NCBI RefSeq assembly: GCF_014203235.1
Contig: NZ_JACHIN010000002.1
Span: forward strand, 117,245-181,244
DNA: 64,000 nucleotides
Reading direction: 5' to 3'
DNA from: Nonomuraea endophytica
GTDB lineage: Bacteria; Actinomycetota; Actinomycetes; Streptosporangiales; Streptosporangiaceae
Part shown: positions 42,592-51,707 of the stretch, piece by piece
Position numbering within the stretch: the first letter of the stretch is position 1
Layout of the letters: the number at the start of each line of letters is the position of its first letter
Notes under the pieces: generated by a model
What the model was told of the DNA's origin: nothing
Seen by the model: only the letters and a program-made list of their open reading frames with translations
Databases searched by the model: none
Made by a program: the position numbers and the translations under genes

Positions 42592-42937
42592 CGTCCCGGG
42601 TTCGGTGGGGACTTGATCTCTTGAGAGGATCGAGTCCATGCCAGGTAAGTCTCCCTATCCCGCCGAGCTGCGTCGTCGAGCGGTTCGTATGGTCGCCGAG
42701 GTGCGGCCGGATTACCCGACCGAGTGGGCCACGCTCAACGCGGTGGCGACCAAACTCGGTATCGGCACCGCGGAGACACTGCCTACCTGGGTCCGCCAGG
42801 CCCAGATCGACGAGGGCAGCCGGCCCGGCCGCACCTCAGATGAGTCGGCCGAGTTGAAGCGGCTGCGCCGGGAGAACGCCGAGTTGCGGCGGGCTAACGA
42901 GATCTTGAAGGCCGCGTCGGCTTTCTTCGCGTGAATA
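42592..42937 (+). mobile_element. IS3-family element, left end plus OrfA, truncated
   Basis: The IS3-type left end begins near 42592 (TGAATCGTCCCGGGTTCGGT). OrfA from ATG 42638 encodes 98 residues: helix-turn-helix (YPAELRRRAVRMVAEV, WVRQAQID) and a leucine-zipper-like helix (LKRLRRENAELRRANEILK) ending KAASAFFA. The reading stops at TGA where OrfA/OrfB normally join by frameshifting; OrfB and the right end are missing. The break coincides with the start of the IS110 element. Confidence 0.8.
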
Positions 42938-43133
42938 CTCTTTGAGTCATCTCGACGGGTTCGCTCTTTTCTTTGCTGCCCCGGCCCTGCTGGTGGCTTG
43001 TCGTGATGTGCGGCCCGTCGGGGTCCGGCCGCCCGGCGTGGCTTGATAGGTGCGTGCGGATCAGCTCGATTTAGGCGTGCCCGCCGGTGGTCTGGACCCA
43101 ATCCCCTGGTCAGACCGGCCTTAGGAGGCACAG
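42938..43133 (+). ncRNA. IS110 left non-coding end, candidate bridge RNA region
   Basis: About 195 nt between the IS3 break and the IS110 recombinase start with no ORF. IS110-group elements are known to encode a structured bridge RNA in the non-coding end upstream of the recombinase gene. Short G/C-rich inverted segments (GGCCCGTCGGGGTCCGGCCGCC region, 43010-43032) could form stems. Loops were not assigned; this is inference from family and position. GGAGGC at 43124 is the recombinase Shine-Dalgarno. Confidence 0.4.
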
Positions 43134-44132
43134 TTGATCGTCATTGGCGTCGATGCCCACAAGCGCACCCACACCCTGGTCGCGGTCGATGAGGTCGGCC
43201 GTAAGCTCGGTGAGCGAACCGTTCGGGCGACTCCGGACGGGAACATGGAGGCTGCGACCTGGTCCACCCGCTGGCCGCAGGTGAAGTTCGCGATCGAAGA
43301 CTGCCGGCATGTGACCCGGCGGCTGGAAGCCGACCTACTCACCGCCGGCTATCAGGTCGTCCGGGTCACCACCCAGCTGATGGCCGGACAGCGTCGCGCG
43401 GGCCGTGAGCGCGGCAAATCCGATCCGATCGACGCCCTGGCCGTTGCCCGCGTTGCGCTGCGCGAACCAGATCTGCCTGTCGCTCGGCTGGATGGCCTAT
43501 CACGGGAGGTCAAGCTGCTGGCCGACTACCGCGATGACCTCGTCACCCAGCGCACCCGTGTCTGCAGCAAGCTGCGCTGGCATCTGCACGAGCTCGACCC
43601 CGAGCTGCAGATCCCGTCCCGAGGGTTGCGCCGTCGCTGCGTCCAGGACCAAGTGGAGCAGCACGTGGCCGCAATGCCCGGAGTGGTCGCTCAGCTCGCC
43701 CGCGAGTTGCTCGAGCGCTGCCGCGAGTTGACGGTGCGTATCAACCAGTTGGAAAAGCAGCTCAAGCAGCTTGTGCAGGCCATGGCCCCACAGCTGCTCG
43801 AGATCGCCGGATGCGGCGTGCTGGGAGCCGCCACCATCATCGGCGAGAGCGCCGGAGTCGACCGCTTCCGGTCCAAGGCCGCCTTCGCACGCTTTACCGG
43901 CACCGCCCCGATCCCCGTCTGGTCGGGCAACAGCAGCCGAGTTCGCCTCAACCGCGGCGGCAACCGGCGGATGAACTGCGCCTTGCACATGATCGCTGTC
44001 ACCCAAGCCCGTGGCATAGGACCAGGCAAGGACTACATCGACAAGCTCGCCAAGACGTATGGCCGCGCCCCAGTCAGCGTGGGGACCTCGAAGAAGTCAC
44101 AGGCCAAGCAGCGCATCGGCCTGACTGCGTAA
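43134..44132 (+). mobile_element. IS110-family transposase (DEDD recombinase), C-terminus replaced
   Basis: 332 residues. The N-terminal RuvC-like domain has Asp in VIGVDAHKRTH, Glu in FAIEDCRH and Asp in KSDPIDALAVAR. The C-terminal transposase_20 domain has LLEIAGCGVLGAATIIGE, FARFTGTAPIPVWSGNSS with the candidate catalytic Ser, and LNRGGNRRMNCALHMIAV. After IGPGKDYIDK (about 44045) the normal tail is replaced by ~28 residues read antisense through a neighbouring transposase gene. The catalytic residues survive but the element's right end is missing, so transposition in cis is unlikely. Confidence 0.82.
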
Positions 44133-44630
44133 GAAATCGGACCAGGCGGTGTGCTCCCGTTCTGGAGAGGGGCCGATGCCGTGGTCTTTGAGGACCTCCC
44201 AGACCGTGCAGGCGGCGACCTTGATGCCGAGCGCGGCCAGTTCGCCGTGGATACGCCGGTAGCCCCACGAGGAGTTCTCCCGGGCCAGCCGGAGCACCAG
44301 GACGCGGATGGATCCGACGGTGCGCGGGCGTCCCCGCCGCCGATGAGCGCTTGCTGCGGCGTGCCGGCGTCACAGCAGATCACGATGCCAGCGCAGGATC
44401 GTGTCAGGGCGGACCAGCAACGTGAGGTGCCGCAACCTGCCCATCGGCAGACGATGCAGCAGCCCCGCGAGGAGAAACCGATCTTCCCGAGTGAACACGG
44501 GCTTGGTCACCGTCCGTTGCGGCACCGTCAGCTGATGCCGGAGCACCAAGATCTCGATGTCCTTGGCGCGATCGCTAGTGGATAGCAATCGCAGGAGCGA
44601 GAACGTGGTCGTCATCGTGAGGTAGGCCAA
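44055..44630 (-). pseudogene. rve-type transposase, N-terminal part with stop and frameshift
   Basis: Homologous to the intact copy at 32721-33821: AYLTMTTTFSLLRLLSTSDR, then VRPDTILRWHRDLL, an in-frame TGA, then RENSSWGYRRIHGELAALG and DFLRSQADALLG. A frameshift leads to CDFFEVPTLTGARPYVLA, where similarity ends at the junction with IS110 sequence (about 44055). The second half of the catalytic core is absent. Dead copy. Confidence 0.78.
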
Positions 44631-44633
44631 GCG

Positions 44634-45012
44634 CAGTTAACACGATCGGCCATCATGCCGTGAGAGGCGCACGACGGGAGCACAAGAGAGCGCATCACCT
44701 CCATGAACTGCACGGATGAATACATCCCGCCCATCACAAGAAGGGCATCAAACCCCGCCGCCGTGCTTGAGAAAGCACACTCCGCAACCGTCCGAAATGA
44801 GGGGCCCCACCCCATACGCGAAGATCGGGAGTTAAACGACAAGCTGAGGGACGGCCACGAAGAATCCCTTCGGGCGTCGTGTCATCGGCGACGCGGTGGT
44901 GCGGCGTATGACACGACATGATGGCCGGTGGCGCGGTTACGGGATGCGAGGCTCGTACATCGGGGTGCGGGCCCGCCTCCAGCACGGCGGAGCCCGTAGC
45001 CCCTCGCCGGGG
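44634..45012. other. Spacer containing left copy of ~93-bp inverted repeat
   Basis: No gene recognised. 44921-45013 is about 85 percent identical, inverted, to 47209-47303. Both copies can be read from an ATG (MAGGA start) into SSTAEPVAPRR or SSTAAPVAPRR, so they may derive from the 5' end of one gene. Confidence 0.6.
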
Positions 45013-45144
45013 CAGCGCCTGTCGATCTACAGCGCCGAAGACCTCGCCCTCGTCGCTGTAGAACTCAACAACCGCCCGCGTAGGACCCTCGACTGGCAAG
45101 CGCCCGCCGAGCGGTTCGCTAAGCTCGTCGCAACAGTCGAATGA
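45013..45144 (+). pseudogene. IS30-family transposase, C-terminal fragment
   Basis: About 43 codons reading LSIYSAEDLALVAVELNNRP and TLDWQAPAERFAKLVA to TGA 45144. This is the standard C-terminal end of IS30 transposases. The remaining ~300 residues are absent. Confidence 0.75.
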
Positions 45145-45394
45145 TCGCGTGTTGCGATGATCATGCGAATCCGCCGTCCGTGGATGGGGCCAACTCACTC
45201 GCTAGAAACCAACCATCTGCCGGCGAAACTCCGGCGGATAGTTGTTCGGCACAGTGAACTCCTTCTTCCGGGAACCAGGGTTCCTCAGAGATCAGGCGTC
45301 CACCAAACCAGGGCAAGACCAGGCGCAAATTAGCGCATGAAGTGAAGCATCATCCCAACCCGTCATAACCCATAGCCGCGCCGAGAAAGCACTG
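45145..45394. other. Leader region of cat gene
   Basis: 250 bp, more AT-rich than its surroundings, no ORF. It should contain the cat promoter; I could not settle on -35/-10 boxes. A palindrome at its right edge covers the cat start. Confidence 0.4.
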
Positions 45395-45419
45395 GCATGA
45401 TCCATCACATGGATCATGC
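45395..45419 (+). promoter_or_regulatory. Palindrome covering both candidate cat start codons
   Basis: GCATGATCCAT-CAC-ATGGATCATGC: 11-bp perfect arms, 3-nt loop. ATGs at 45397 and 45409 both lie inside it. In mRNA the hairpin would bury the start codon, suggesting translational control, or it may be an operator. Confidence 0.6.
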
Positions 45420-46059
45420 CCCCGAACCCCTCAACATGGACACGTGGCCGCGGCAACAGCACTTCCACCACTTCCGGCGCGTTCCCTGCACATACTCAAT
45501 GACCTTCGAAATCGACGTCACCGCGTTCGTCGCCGCGCTGCGGCAATCACCGCGCAAGTCGTACATCGCGCAGGTCTGGGCGCTCGCCACGATCGTCAAC
45601 CGGCACGATGAGTTCAAGATGTGCCTCACCGAGGAGGGCGCCCCGGCAGTATGGCCCGTCGTGCACCCGGCCTTCACGGTCTTCAACCCCGAACTCGAGA
45701 CTTTCGCGGGCGTGTTCGCTGAATACGACCCCGATTTCGGCGCGTTCCACGATGTCGCCGCCCCGCTGCTCGTCAAGCACAGTCAGGCCACCGAATTCGT
45801 TCCGCAAGGGTTCCGGCCCCCCAACGCCTTCGACATCTCCAGCGTCCCGTGGGCGTCCTTCACCGCATTCAACCTCAACATCGACAATGACTGGGACCAC
45901 CTGTCGCCGATCTTCACGCTCGGTCGTTACATCGAGCGAGAGGGCCGTGTGCGACTTCCCGTCGCGGCGCAGGTACATCACGCCGTGGCAGACGGATTCC
46001 ACGTGGCGCGCCTCATCAACGAGCTAGAGACCCTGGTCCAGGACACCAGCTGGCTCTGA
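45397..46059 (+). CDS. cat: Chloramphenicol O-acetyltransferase, type A
   Basis: 220 residues (ATG 45397; ATG 45409 gives 216). The CAT active-site signature QVHHAVADGFHVARLINELE lies near the C-terminus with the catalytic His and the structural Asp. FNLNIDNDWDHLSPIFTLGR and FTVFNPELETFAGVF also match type-A CATs, and length is normal. It would acetylate chloramphenicol with acetyl-CoA and confer resistance, though chromosomal homologues can act on other substrates. Surrounded by IS30, resolvase and rve-transposase fragments and bracketed by ~93-bp inverted repeats, it looks like mobile cargo. Confidence 0.88.
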   Translation: MIHHMDHAPEPLNMDTWPRQQHFHHFRRVPCTYSMTFEIDVTAFVAALRQSPRKSYIAQVWALATIVNRHDEFKMCLTEEGAPAVWPVVHPAFTVFNPELETFAGVFAEYDPDFGAFHDVAAPLLVKHSQATEFVPQGFRPPNAFDISSVPWASFTAFNLNIDNDWDHLSPIFTLGRYIEREGRVRLPVAAQVHHAVADGFHVARLINELETLVQDTSWL

Positions 46060-46535
46060 GCTTGTCGTTTAAGTTCTGGCCTTCGTGTTCGCGGCGTTCG
46101 TGACATTCCGGGTGGTGGCTGTGTTGCCCGGTTATGTGGTGCGGCGGGGTTTGGTGCCTTTGCGGTGGCGAGCTGGGCGTTTGCAGGTCTCGCCGGTGAC
46201 CGGCTGGAGAAGTGGTCGAGCGCGCAGCGCCCTGGGCAGTTCGTCGGGCACGGGCAGCGGCGCGGTGCCAATCGGGCCGAGTCGATCGCAGCTGCGGCAA
46301 GGATCCGTGGCCTCGCCGACGCGATCGAGGTGCCGAAGAGTCAGGCGGTGGCTTCCGGGGCGGCCATCTCGGCGGCCTGGCCGGCCTGGTCGTGCTCGCG
46401 CAGCATCCGTAGCACCGTGGTGACGGTAGGTGGGCCAAGACCAGGTCCAGGATCACAGGATCAGGGAGCGCCCGGTGTGCCCGCCCGTGGCGATGCCCTC
46501 TGCAGCTGCGGGTGCCGATTAATCATCCGGCCAGG
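46060..46535. other. Eroded stretch with recombinase fragment
   Basis: 476 bp without an intact gene. 46428-46482 closely matches 59167-59224, the end of a serine-recombinase fragment (minus strand, LDLVLAHL). The rest shows open frames on both strands with no recognised family. Confidence 0.5.
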
Positions 46536-46690
46536 TCAAGCTGCATGTCGGTATTCCTTCAGGACACCCTCGAGTCGATCACGTCGGCGGAGATCCAATG
46601 AGGCGATCGATGCCGGGATCAATGAGTGGGTGAAGCGGGGCGGCCTGTCGGAGAGCCCGATGAGGCCCGTGTTCGTTATAGAAGGTCTCG
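46536..46690 (-). pseudogene. rve-type transposase, C-terminal tip
   Basis: Minus-strand fragment: FETFYNEHGPHRALRQAAPL, then after a frame change LDLRRRDRLEGVLKEYRHAA. It corresponds to the last ~60 residues of the 32721-33821 family. Truncated upstream where the next copy begins. Confidence 0.7.
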
Positions 46691-46725
46691 AACTCTGCGC
46701 ATGCCGAAAACGCCATCCATGCAGT

Positions 46726-47091
46726 TCAAGCGGCATATGAGTACTCGTGGAGGACTCCTCCGAGTCGGTCTCTTCGGCGTATGTTCAGATCGATGATTCG
46801 CTCTGGATCGGTGATCGGATCCGGGACGGTGCGCAGCGGAGCCGCCTGGGCCAGGGCTTGGTGGGCTCGGTGCTGGTTATAGAAGTGTTCGTACTCGCGG
46901 AGGGCGTGCCGCAGGTGGTGTTCGTCCCAGATCAGGCAGCGGTCCAGGAGTTCGCGTCGGCACGACTGCACCCATCGCTCCACGACGGAGTTCATGCGAG
47001 GCATGCGGACACCAGTGAGCACCACGTAGATGCCGACGTCGGTGAGGATCTCTTCCATGAGGACCGGGAACTTCCCGTCTCGGTCCCAAGC
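46726..47091 (-). pseudogene. rve-type transposase, C-terminal third
   Basis: From about 47091: WDRDGKFPVLMEEILTDVGI, VRMPRMNSVVERWVQSCRRE with the catalytic Glu, and RRRDRLGGVLHEYSYAA. Close relative of the intact copy at 32721 but lacking the first two thirds. Dead. Confidence 0.8.
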
Positions 47092-47485
47092 GGCCCAGAA
47101 GCGGTTCAGCGACCTCGGGGATCAGGGTTCCACGCACTTCGATGGCCTGCGCGCCGTCTGCGTGTGAGAGCCGATCCTTGAACCGTCGGCGTAGCCTCCG
47201 GCATCGCACTGTCTCGGCGGGGGGCTACGGGCGCCGCAGTGCTGGAGACGGGCCCGCGCCCCCGGTGCACGATCTTTGCATCCGTGGCCGCACCTCCGGC
47301 CATTGACCAGAGCACGCTGATTCCCCGGGCGACCCGGATGCGGAGCTGTCATCGTGGCGAGGACGGATCCGTCATCATCACGTGGACACCGCGTGGACAT
47401 CTTGGGGAGTTCTCGGACGCGGCCGGCGGGGGCCGGTTTGGCCGAGTCGGTTGTTCGGGATGGCGTGGTTGGTCAGTGTTGCGGC
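47092..47485. other. Spacer with right copy of ~93-bp inverted repeat
   Basis: 394 bp. 47209-47303 is the inverted partner of 44921-45013. No complete gene; a minus-strand frame over the repeat (MAGGAATDAKIV) continues about 50 codons without recognised similarity. Confidence 0.55.
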
Positions 47486-49507
47486 GTGACAGCACACGAC
47501 GAGCCCGGCCGGGCAGGTGATCGCGCGGGGTGGCGGGCTGAGGCGAGCGGGCCGCGCTCGGCCGCGGTGCGGGACAACTTGGGCGCGATCGTCACCGGTG
47601 ACGTGCACGCGCCGCGTCGTCCGCCGCTGCCGTCACCGGCGCGGGTGCAGGCACCGGGCGGGTTGCTGGGGTTGCCCCGGCGGCCGGCGGCCTGGTTCGC
47701 CGGCCGCGAGCTCGCGCTGGAACAGCTGGCCGCGACGCTGGAGACCGGTGCCGGGGCGGGGGTGATCAGTCAGGCGGTGGTCGGGCTGGGCGGGATCGGC
47801 AAGAGTGAGCTGGCGTTGCAGTACGGCTTCGCCCACCGCCTGGACTATGCGCTGGTGTGGTGGATCGATGCCGACAGCCCGGCGCAGATCCAGGCCGGGT
47901 TGGCCGCCTTGGCGCGGGCGCTGGTGGCGGGCAGCGAATCGGTGGCGGCCGGGCAGGCCTCGATCGAGGAGGCCGCCGCCTGGGCGATCACCTGGCTGGC
48001 CGGCCGTACCGGCTGGCTGGTGGTGTTCGACAACGTCGAAGAGCCCGCGCACGTCGAGCCGTACCTGGCCAGGTTGACGAGCGGTCATGTGCTGATCACC
48101 ACCCGGCGTGACGTCGGCTGGCGGCAGCTGGGCATTGCCCCGCTGCGGCTGGACACCCTGACCCGGTCGGCGTCGATCCGGCTGCTGGGCGACTTGATCG
48201 GCCCGCCCGACGCCGCCGACGCCGCCGTGCTGGACGAGCTCGCCGCCGAGCTGGGCGACCTGCCGCTCGCCCTCACCCAGGCCGGCGCCTACATCGCCCG
48301 CACCCCACGCTGCACCCTGGCCGACTACTTGCGGCTGCTGAAGCAGACGCCGGCCCGGATGTACGCGGCCGCGCCCGCGGGCGGCGACGCCGAACGGGTG
48401 GTGGCCAAGGCGTGGGAGCTCAGCCGGGCCCGCGTCACCCAGCTCGACCCGCTGGCAGGACGGCTGCTGAACCTGCTGGCCTGCTATGCGCCCGACCATC
48501 TGCCCTGCCTGGTGCTGGCCGGAGCCGACGATGACGAGCAAGCGGTCAACGAAGCGCTCGCGCTACTGGCCTCCTACAGCCTCATCACCGTCACCACCCA
48601 CCACGACGCCTCCGCTATCGGCGGCGGGGCCTGCCAGGCGGAGCAGGAGACGGTGAGCACGCATCGGCTGGTGCAGTGCGTCATCTGGCACCAGCTCGAC
48701 GACGACCACCGTAACCAGGCACGCGGCAAGGCCGCCGAGCTGATTTCCGCGGCTCTGCCCGGACAACCCGGCGCGTTGCACGCCCGGGCGCTCTACCGCC
48801 GCCTGCTGCCGCACGCTCAAGCCGTAATGGCACCCGCGTCTCCGGCGTGGGATGAGTTCCTGGACTACCTCGACGCCAGCGGCGACTATGCCACCGTGGC
48901 GAACATCCAGCAGCAGATCCACGCGCACGTCCTCGACGCGCACGGCCCTGAACACCCTCACACTCTGGCTGCCCGCAGTTACCTCGCCCACTGGACAGCG
49001 CTGGCGGGGAACGTCGCGCCGGCCCGCGAGATGTACGCCGAAGTGCTGCACGCCACCGCGCGGCTGCTCGGTCCTGACCACCCGCACACTCTGACCGCAC
49101 GCAACGGCCTCGCCTACTGGACCGAGCGGGCGGGCAACCCGGTCACGGCCCGCAACCACCATTTCGCGCTTCTGCCGCACCGTGTACGGGTGCTGGGCCC
49201 CGACCACCCCGACACCCTGGCCACCCGCAACAGCCTCGCCCACTGCACAGGCAAAGCGGGGGATGTAGTGGCGGCGCTCGAGATGTTCGCCGAACTGCTG
49301 GCCGACCGCGAGCGGGTGCTCGGCCCCGACCACCCCCACACCCTGACCACCCGCAACAACCTGGCCCGATGGACGGGCGAGGCGGGGGTGGTCGCAGCGG
49401 CCCGCGAGATGCTCGCCGAGCTGCTGGCCGACCGCGAGCGGGCGCTGGGCCCCGACCATCCGGACACTCTGACCACGCGCAGCGACCTCGCCCACTGGGA
49501 TAGGTAA
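47486..49507 (+). CDS. NB-ARC ATPase with C-terminal TPR repeats (STAND family)
   Basis: 673 residues from GTG 47486. A short N-terminus (RDNLGAIVTGDVHAP) leads to an NB-ARC NTPase: P-loop GLGGIGKSELALQ, Walker B region GWLVVFDNVEE, sensor HVLITTRRDVGW, GLPL equivalent LGDLPLALTQAGAYIA. From about residue 480, 42-residue tetratricopeptide repeats begin with LGPDHPHTLTTRNNLA-type units. No N-terminal effector domain is present. The last repeat breaks off at LAHWDR; removing one G from the GGG before 49500 would restore WIGKEG, so the end may be frameshifted. STAND proteins act as signal switches, some in antiphage defence; the role here is unknown. Confidence 0.83.
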   Translation: MTAHDEPGRAGDRAGWRAEASGPRSAAVRDNLGAIVTGDVHAPRRPPLPSPARVQAPGGLLGLPRRPAAWFAGRELALEQLAATLETGAGAGVISQAVVGLGGIGKSELALQYGFAHRLDYALVWWIDADSPAQIQAGLAALARALVAGSESVAAGQASIEEAAAWAITWLAGRTGWLVVFDNVEEPAHVEPYLARLTSGHVLITTRRDVGWRQLGIAPLRLDTLTRSASIRLLGDLIGPPDAADAAVLDELAAELGDLPLALTQAGAYIARTPRCTLADYLRLLKQTPARMYAAAPAGGDAERVVAKAWELSRARVTQLDPLAGRLLNLLACYAPDHLPCLVLAGADDDEQAVNEALALLASYSLITVTTHHDASAIGGGACQAEQETVSTHRLVQCVIWHQLDDDHRNQARGKAAELISAALPGQPGALHARALYRRLLPHAQAVMAPASPAWDEFLDYLDASGDYATVANIQQQIHAHVLDAHGPEHPHTLAARSYLAHWTALAGNVAPAREMYAEVLHATARLLGPDHPHTLTARNGLAYWTERAGNPVTARNHHFALLPHRVRVLGPDHPDTLATRNSLAHCTGKAGDVVAALEMFAELLADRERVLGPDHPHTLTTRNNLARWTGEAGVVAAAREMLAELLADRERALGPDHPDTLTTRSDLAHWDR

Positions 49508-49685
49508 AGAGGGCCGCAGACGCCACCGCCGGGTTAGGAGATTGATCACGGATGGCCGAGTTGACCCCGGAGAGCCCCACTGGATAGCAGACATTCCCAC
49601 TGACAACCAGCACCTCCTCCCTGGCCGCGATGGCCTGACGTCCTGGGCGACCAGGAAACCGGGTCATCCGGCGCCCGGCTGAGGT

Positions 49686-50408
49686 CTACGGGCAGCCCAG
49701 CCTGGGATTGCACGGAGGGTCTTCCGGCTCGGGTTCCGGCGCCGGATCTCCTCCGGGGTTGTGGGTTCTGGTGAGGGTGAGCGGGAAGCTGGTGCTGTGG
49801 ACGGTGCCGCCGGCTGTTCCGGTGAAGGTGATGGTGTAGGTGCCGGCCGGGACGCTTTCGTCGACCTGCATGGTCACCGTCGAGGCGGCGCCCGCGATGA
49901 CGGCGGGCGAGTTGAAGGTGATGGCGATGCCGGGTGTGGGCGGGTTGATGCTCGCGGTGAGGTTGATGAGCTGGTTGGAGCCGTACCGCGCATGGGTGGT
50001 CACCAGCGCGCTGGTGTTGAAGGACGGGATGAGGCGGATAGTGGTGGGGTGGTAGGGGGTGTCGATCGTGAAGTCGGGCGTCGCGTCCGGGGCGGTGATC
50101 GCTCCGGTGTGGGAACCAGAGCCGGCCGCCACCTCGATCGCGCCGCTCGGCCCGGACACCTGGACCGGGCTGGTCCTGTTGGTGGTGGTGCCGTCTCCGA
50201 GTTCGCCTCCCAGATTGCGTCCCCAGGTCCAGACGGTGCCGTCGTTGCGGACGGCCGCGCTCATGTCCCCTCCGGCGCTGATCTTGGTGATGCCGGTCAG
50301 CCCAGGCACGCGGAAGGCGATGATCCTGTTACTGGTAGTGCCGTCGCCGATCTGGCCGCAGCAGTTGAAGCCCCAGGTCCACACGGTGCCATCGCTGCGC
50401 AATGCCAT
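49686..50408 (-). pseudogene. RCC1-repeat protein, N-terminally truncated
   Basis: Frame coding HSMALRSDGTVWTWG and MSAAVRNDGTVWTWGRNLGG, two RCC1-type propeller blades, followed by an Ig-like region (LINLTASINPPTPGIAITF, SVPAGTYTITFTGTAGG) and a Pro/Glu tail ending CNPRLGCP. Exported RCC1 proteins usually have seven blades and a signal peptide; here an in-frame TAG at 50466-50468 precedes the first partial blade (similarity already starts before the ATG at 50408). Probably a 3' remnant rather than a working gene. Confidence 0.65.
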
Positions 50409-50558
50409 GCTGTGATTGTTGCCGGCCTCGTTGGAGACGGTGTCCGCAACGAGGCCGGGGGCGGTCTAAGAAGCGTCGGCCAGCAGGGGCCGATCGTTAC
50501 CGAAGGGCGGCTCGTGGGAGCCGGTGCGGGAGCGGACTTGTCGGGCTGGCGTGGGTTG

Positions 50559-51707
50559 TCAGTCGATGGCCGGTCCCGGGACCGGGACGTAGCCGGTGAA
50601 GGAGCCGAGCAGCCCGTTGGCACCTGGGCCCGCGAAGTTCCTGGCCAGGGCGCCCCCGGGCTCGCGGGCCAGCAGGATCTGGGCCTGCTGGCCCTCGAAG
50701 CCGCCGGCGCTGAGAGCCGTGGGGTTACTGCTCACCTGACCATCGATCCTGGTGAAGCCGAGGAAGCCGACGGAGCTGATGCGCTTGTTGATGGAAAGGG
50801 CGTTGTCGCTGCCACGGGTGTAGACGGCGGTGAGGTTGGCCTGGGAGCTGACCGCAGGGTCGCTGGTGAGGAAGCCGCCCAGTGGCCGCCAGCCGCCGTT
50901 GGTCGTCAGCAGGGTCCACAGCCCGTTGTCCTCACCGCGGGCGAAGATCTCCGTCCCGTTGAAGAACATGTCGTCGGCGAGCGCGATGTTGCTGGTGACG
51001 CGCAGGTCACCGAGCGGCTGGAAGCCGCTGGCGCCGGTGGGCGTCACCAGGTTGAGGTAGACGCGATGGTCGGCGCCCCGGACGTAGACCCTGATCTGGT
51101 TGGAGGGGATGAAGACGCGGCCGGTGGTGATCTCGCTGGTGGCGAAGCCGCCCAGGCTGCTCCAGCCGGTCCAGGCGCCTCCGCGCAGGACGTTGGTCCA
51201 CACCGCGCCGTCGGTGCCGCGGGCGAAGATCCTGATGTTGGTGGAGGATTCGCCTCTGGCCACGATCGACTCGATGTCGCCGGTCACCGTGAGACCGGGC
51301 ACGTGGGAGAAGCCGGTGATGGCGCCGGCCGGGGTGATCGTGGTGGTGTAGACCTGGTCGTCGGTGCCACGGACGAAGAACTGCGTGCCGTTGGGCGTGA
51401 CGACGACGGACGGGTCGCCGACGATCGTCCCGCCGAGCGATTGCAGGGGTGCGAAGCCGTTGCCCGACCGGACGCCGTACAGCAGGGAGCCGTCGGCGCC
51501 ACGGACGGCGACGCCCTTCGCCGCGGACATGAAGGACACGTCATAGGCGATCTGCGGAGTGCCGAGGTTGGGCAGGTCGGGTGCGTAGGGAAGAGGCGGC
51601 TGCGCCGCCGAGGCGGGTGCGGCCGAGCCCAGCAGACTCGCGGCCATCGTGGCGGCGGCGAGGATGGCCGCCGCAATGGAGCCGCGTAGCCGACGTGGAC
51701 GTTTCAT
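50559..51707 (-). CDS. Secreted seven-bladed propeller, PLL/tachylectin-like
   Basis: 382 residues from ATG 51707 (AAAGGGA upstream). Signal peptide RGSIAAAILAAATMAASLLG with cleavage near ASA-A. The mature protein has about seven ~48-residue repeats, each with VRGADGSLLYG/ARGTDGAVWTN-type and GWSSLGG/WRPLGG-type strands. Seven blades and these motifs match PLL-like lectin propellers, which bind sugars. Sugar binding is inferred. It is followed by the truncated RCC1 gene on the same strand. Confidence 0.72.
   Translation of the reverse strand: MKRPRRLRGSIAAAILAAATMAASLLGSAAPASAAQPPLPYAPDLPNLGTPQIAYDVSFMSAAKGVAVRGADGSLLYGVRSGNGFAPLQSLGGTIVGDPSVVVTPNGTQFFVRGTDDQVYTTTITPAGAITGFSHVPGLTVTGDIESIVARGESSTNIRIFARGTDGAVWTNVLRGGAWTGWSSLGGFATSEITTGRVFIPSNQIRVYVRGADHRVYLNLVTPTGASGFQPLGDLRVTSNIALADDMFFNGTEIFARGEDNGLWTLLTTNGGWRPLGGFLTSDPAVSSQANLTAVYTRGSDNALSINKRISSVGFLGFTRIDGQVSSNPTALSAGGFEGQQAQILLAREPGGALARNFAGPGANGLLGSFTGYVPVPGPAID

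Noticed and set aside
49761..51689. 642-codon plus-strand open frame
   Set aside because: Antisense to the propeller and RCC1 genes; low-complexity Gly/Asp/Val composition typical of GC-rich shadows.
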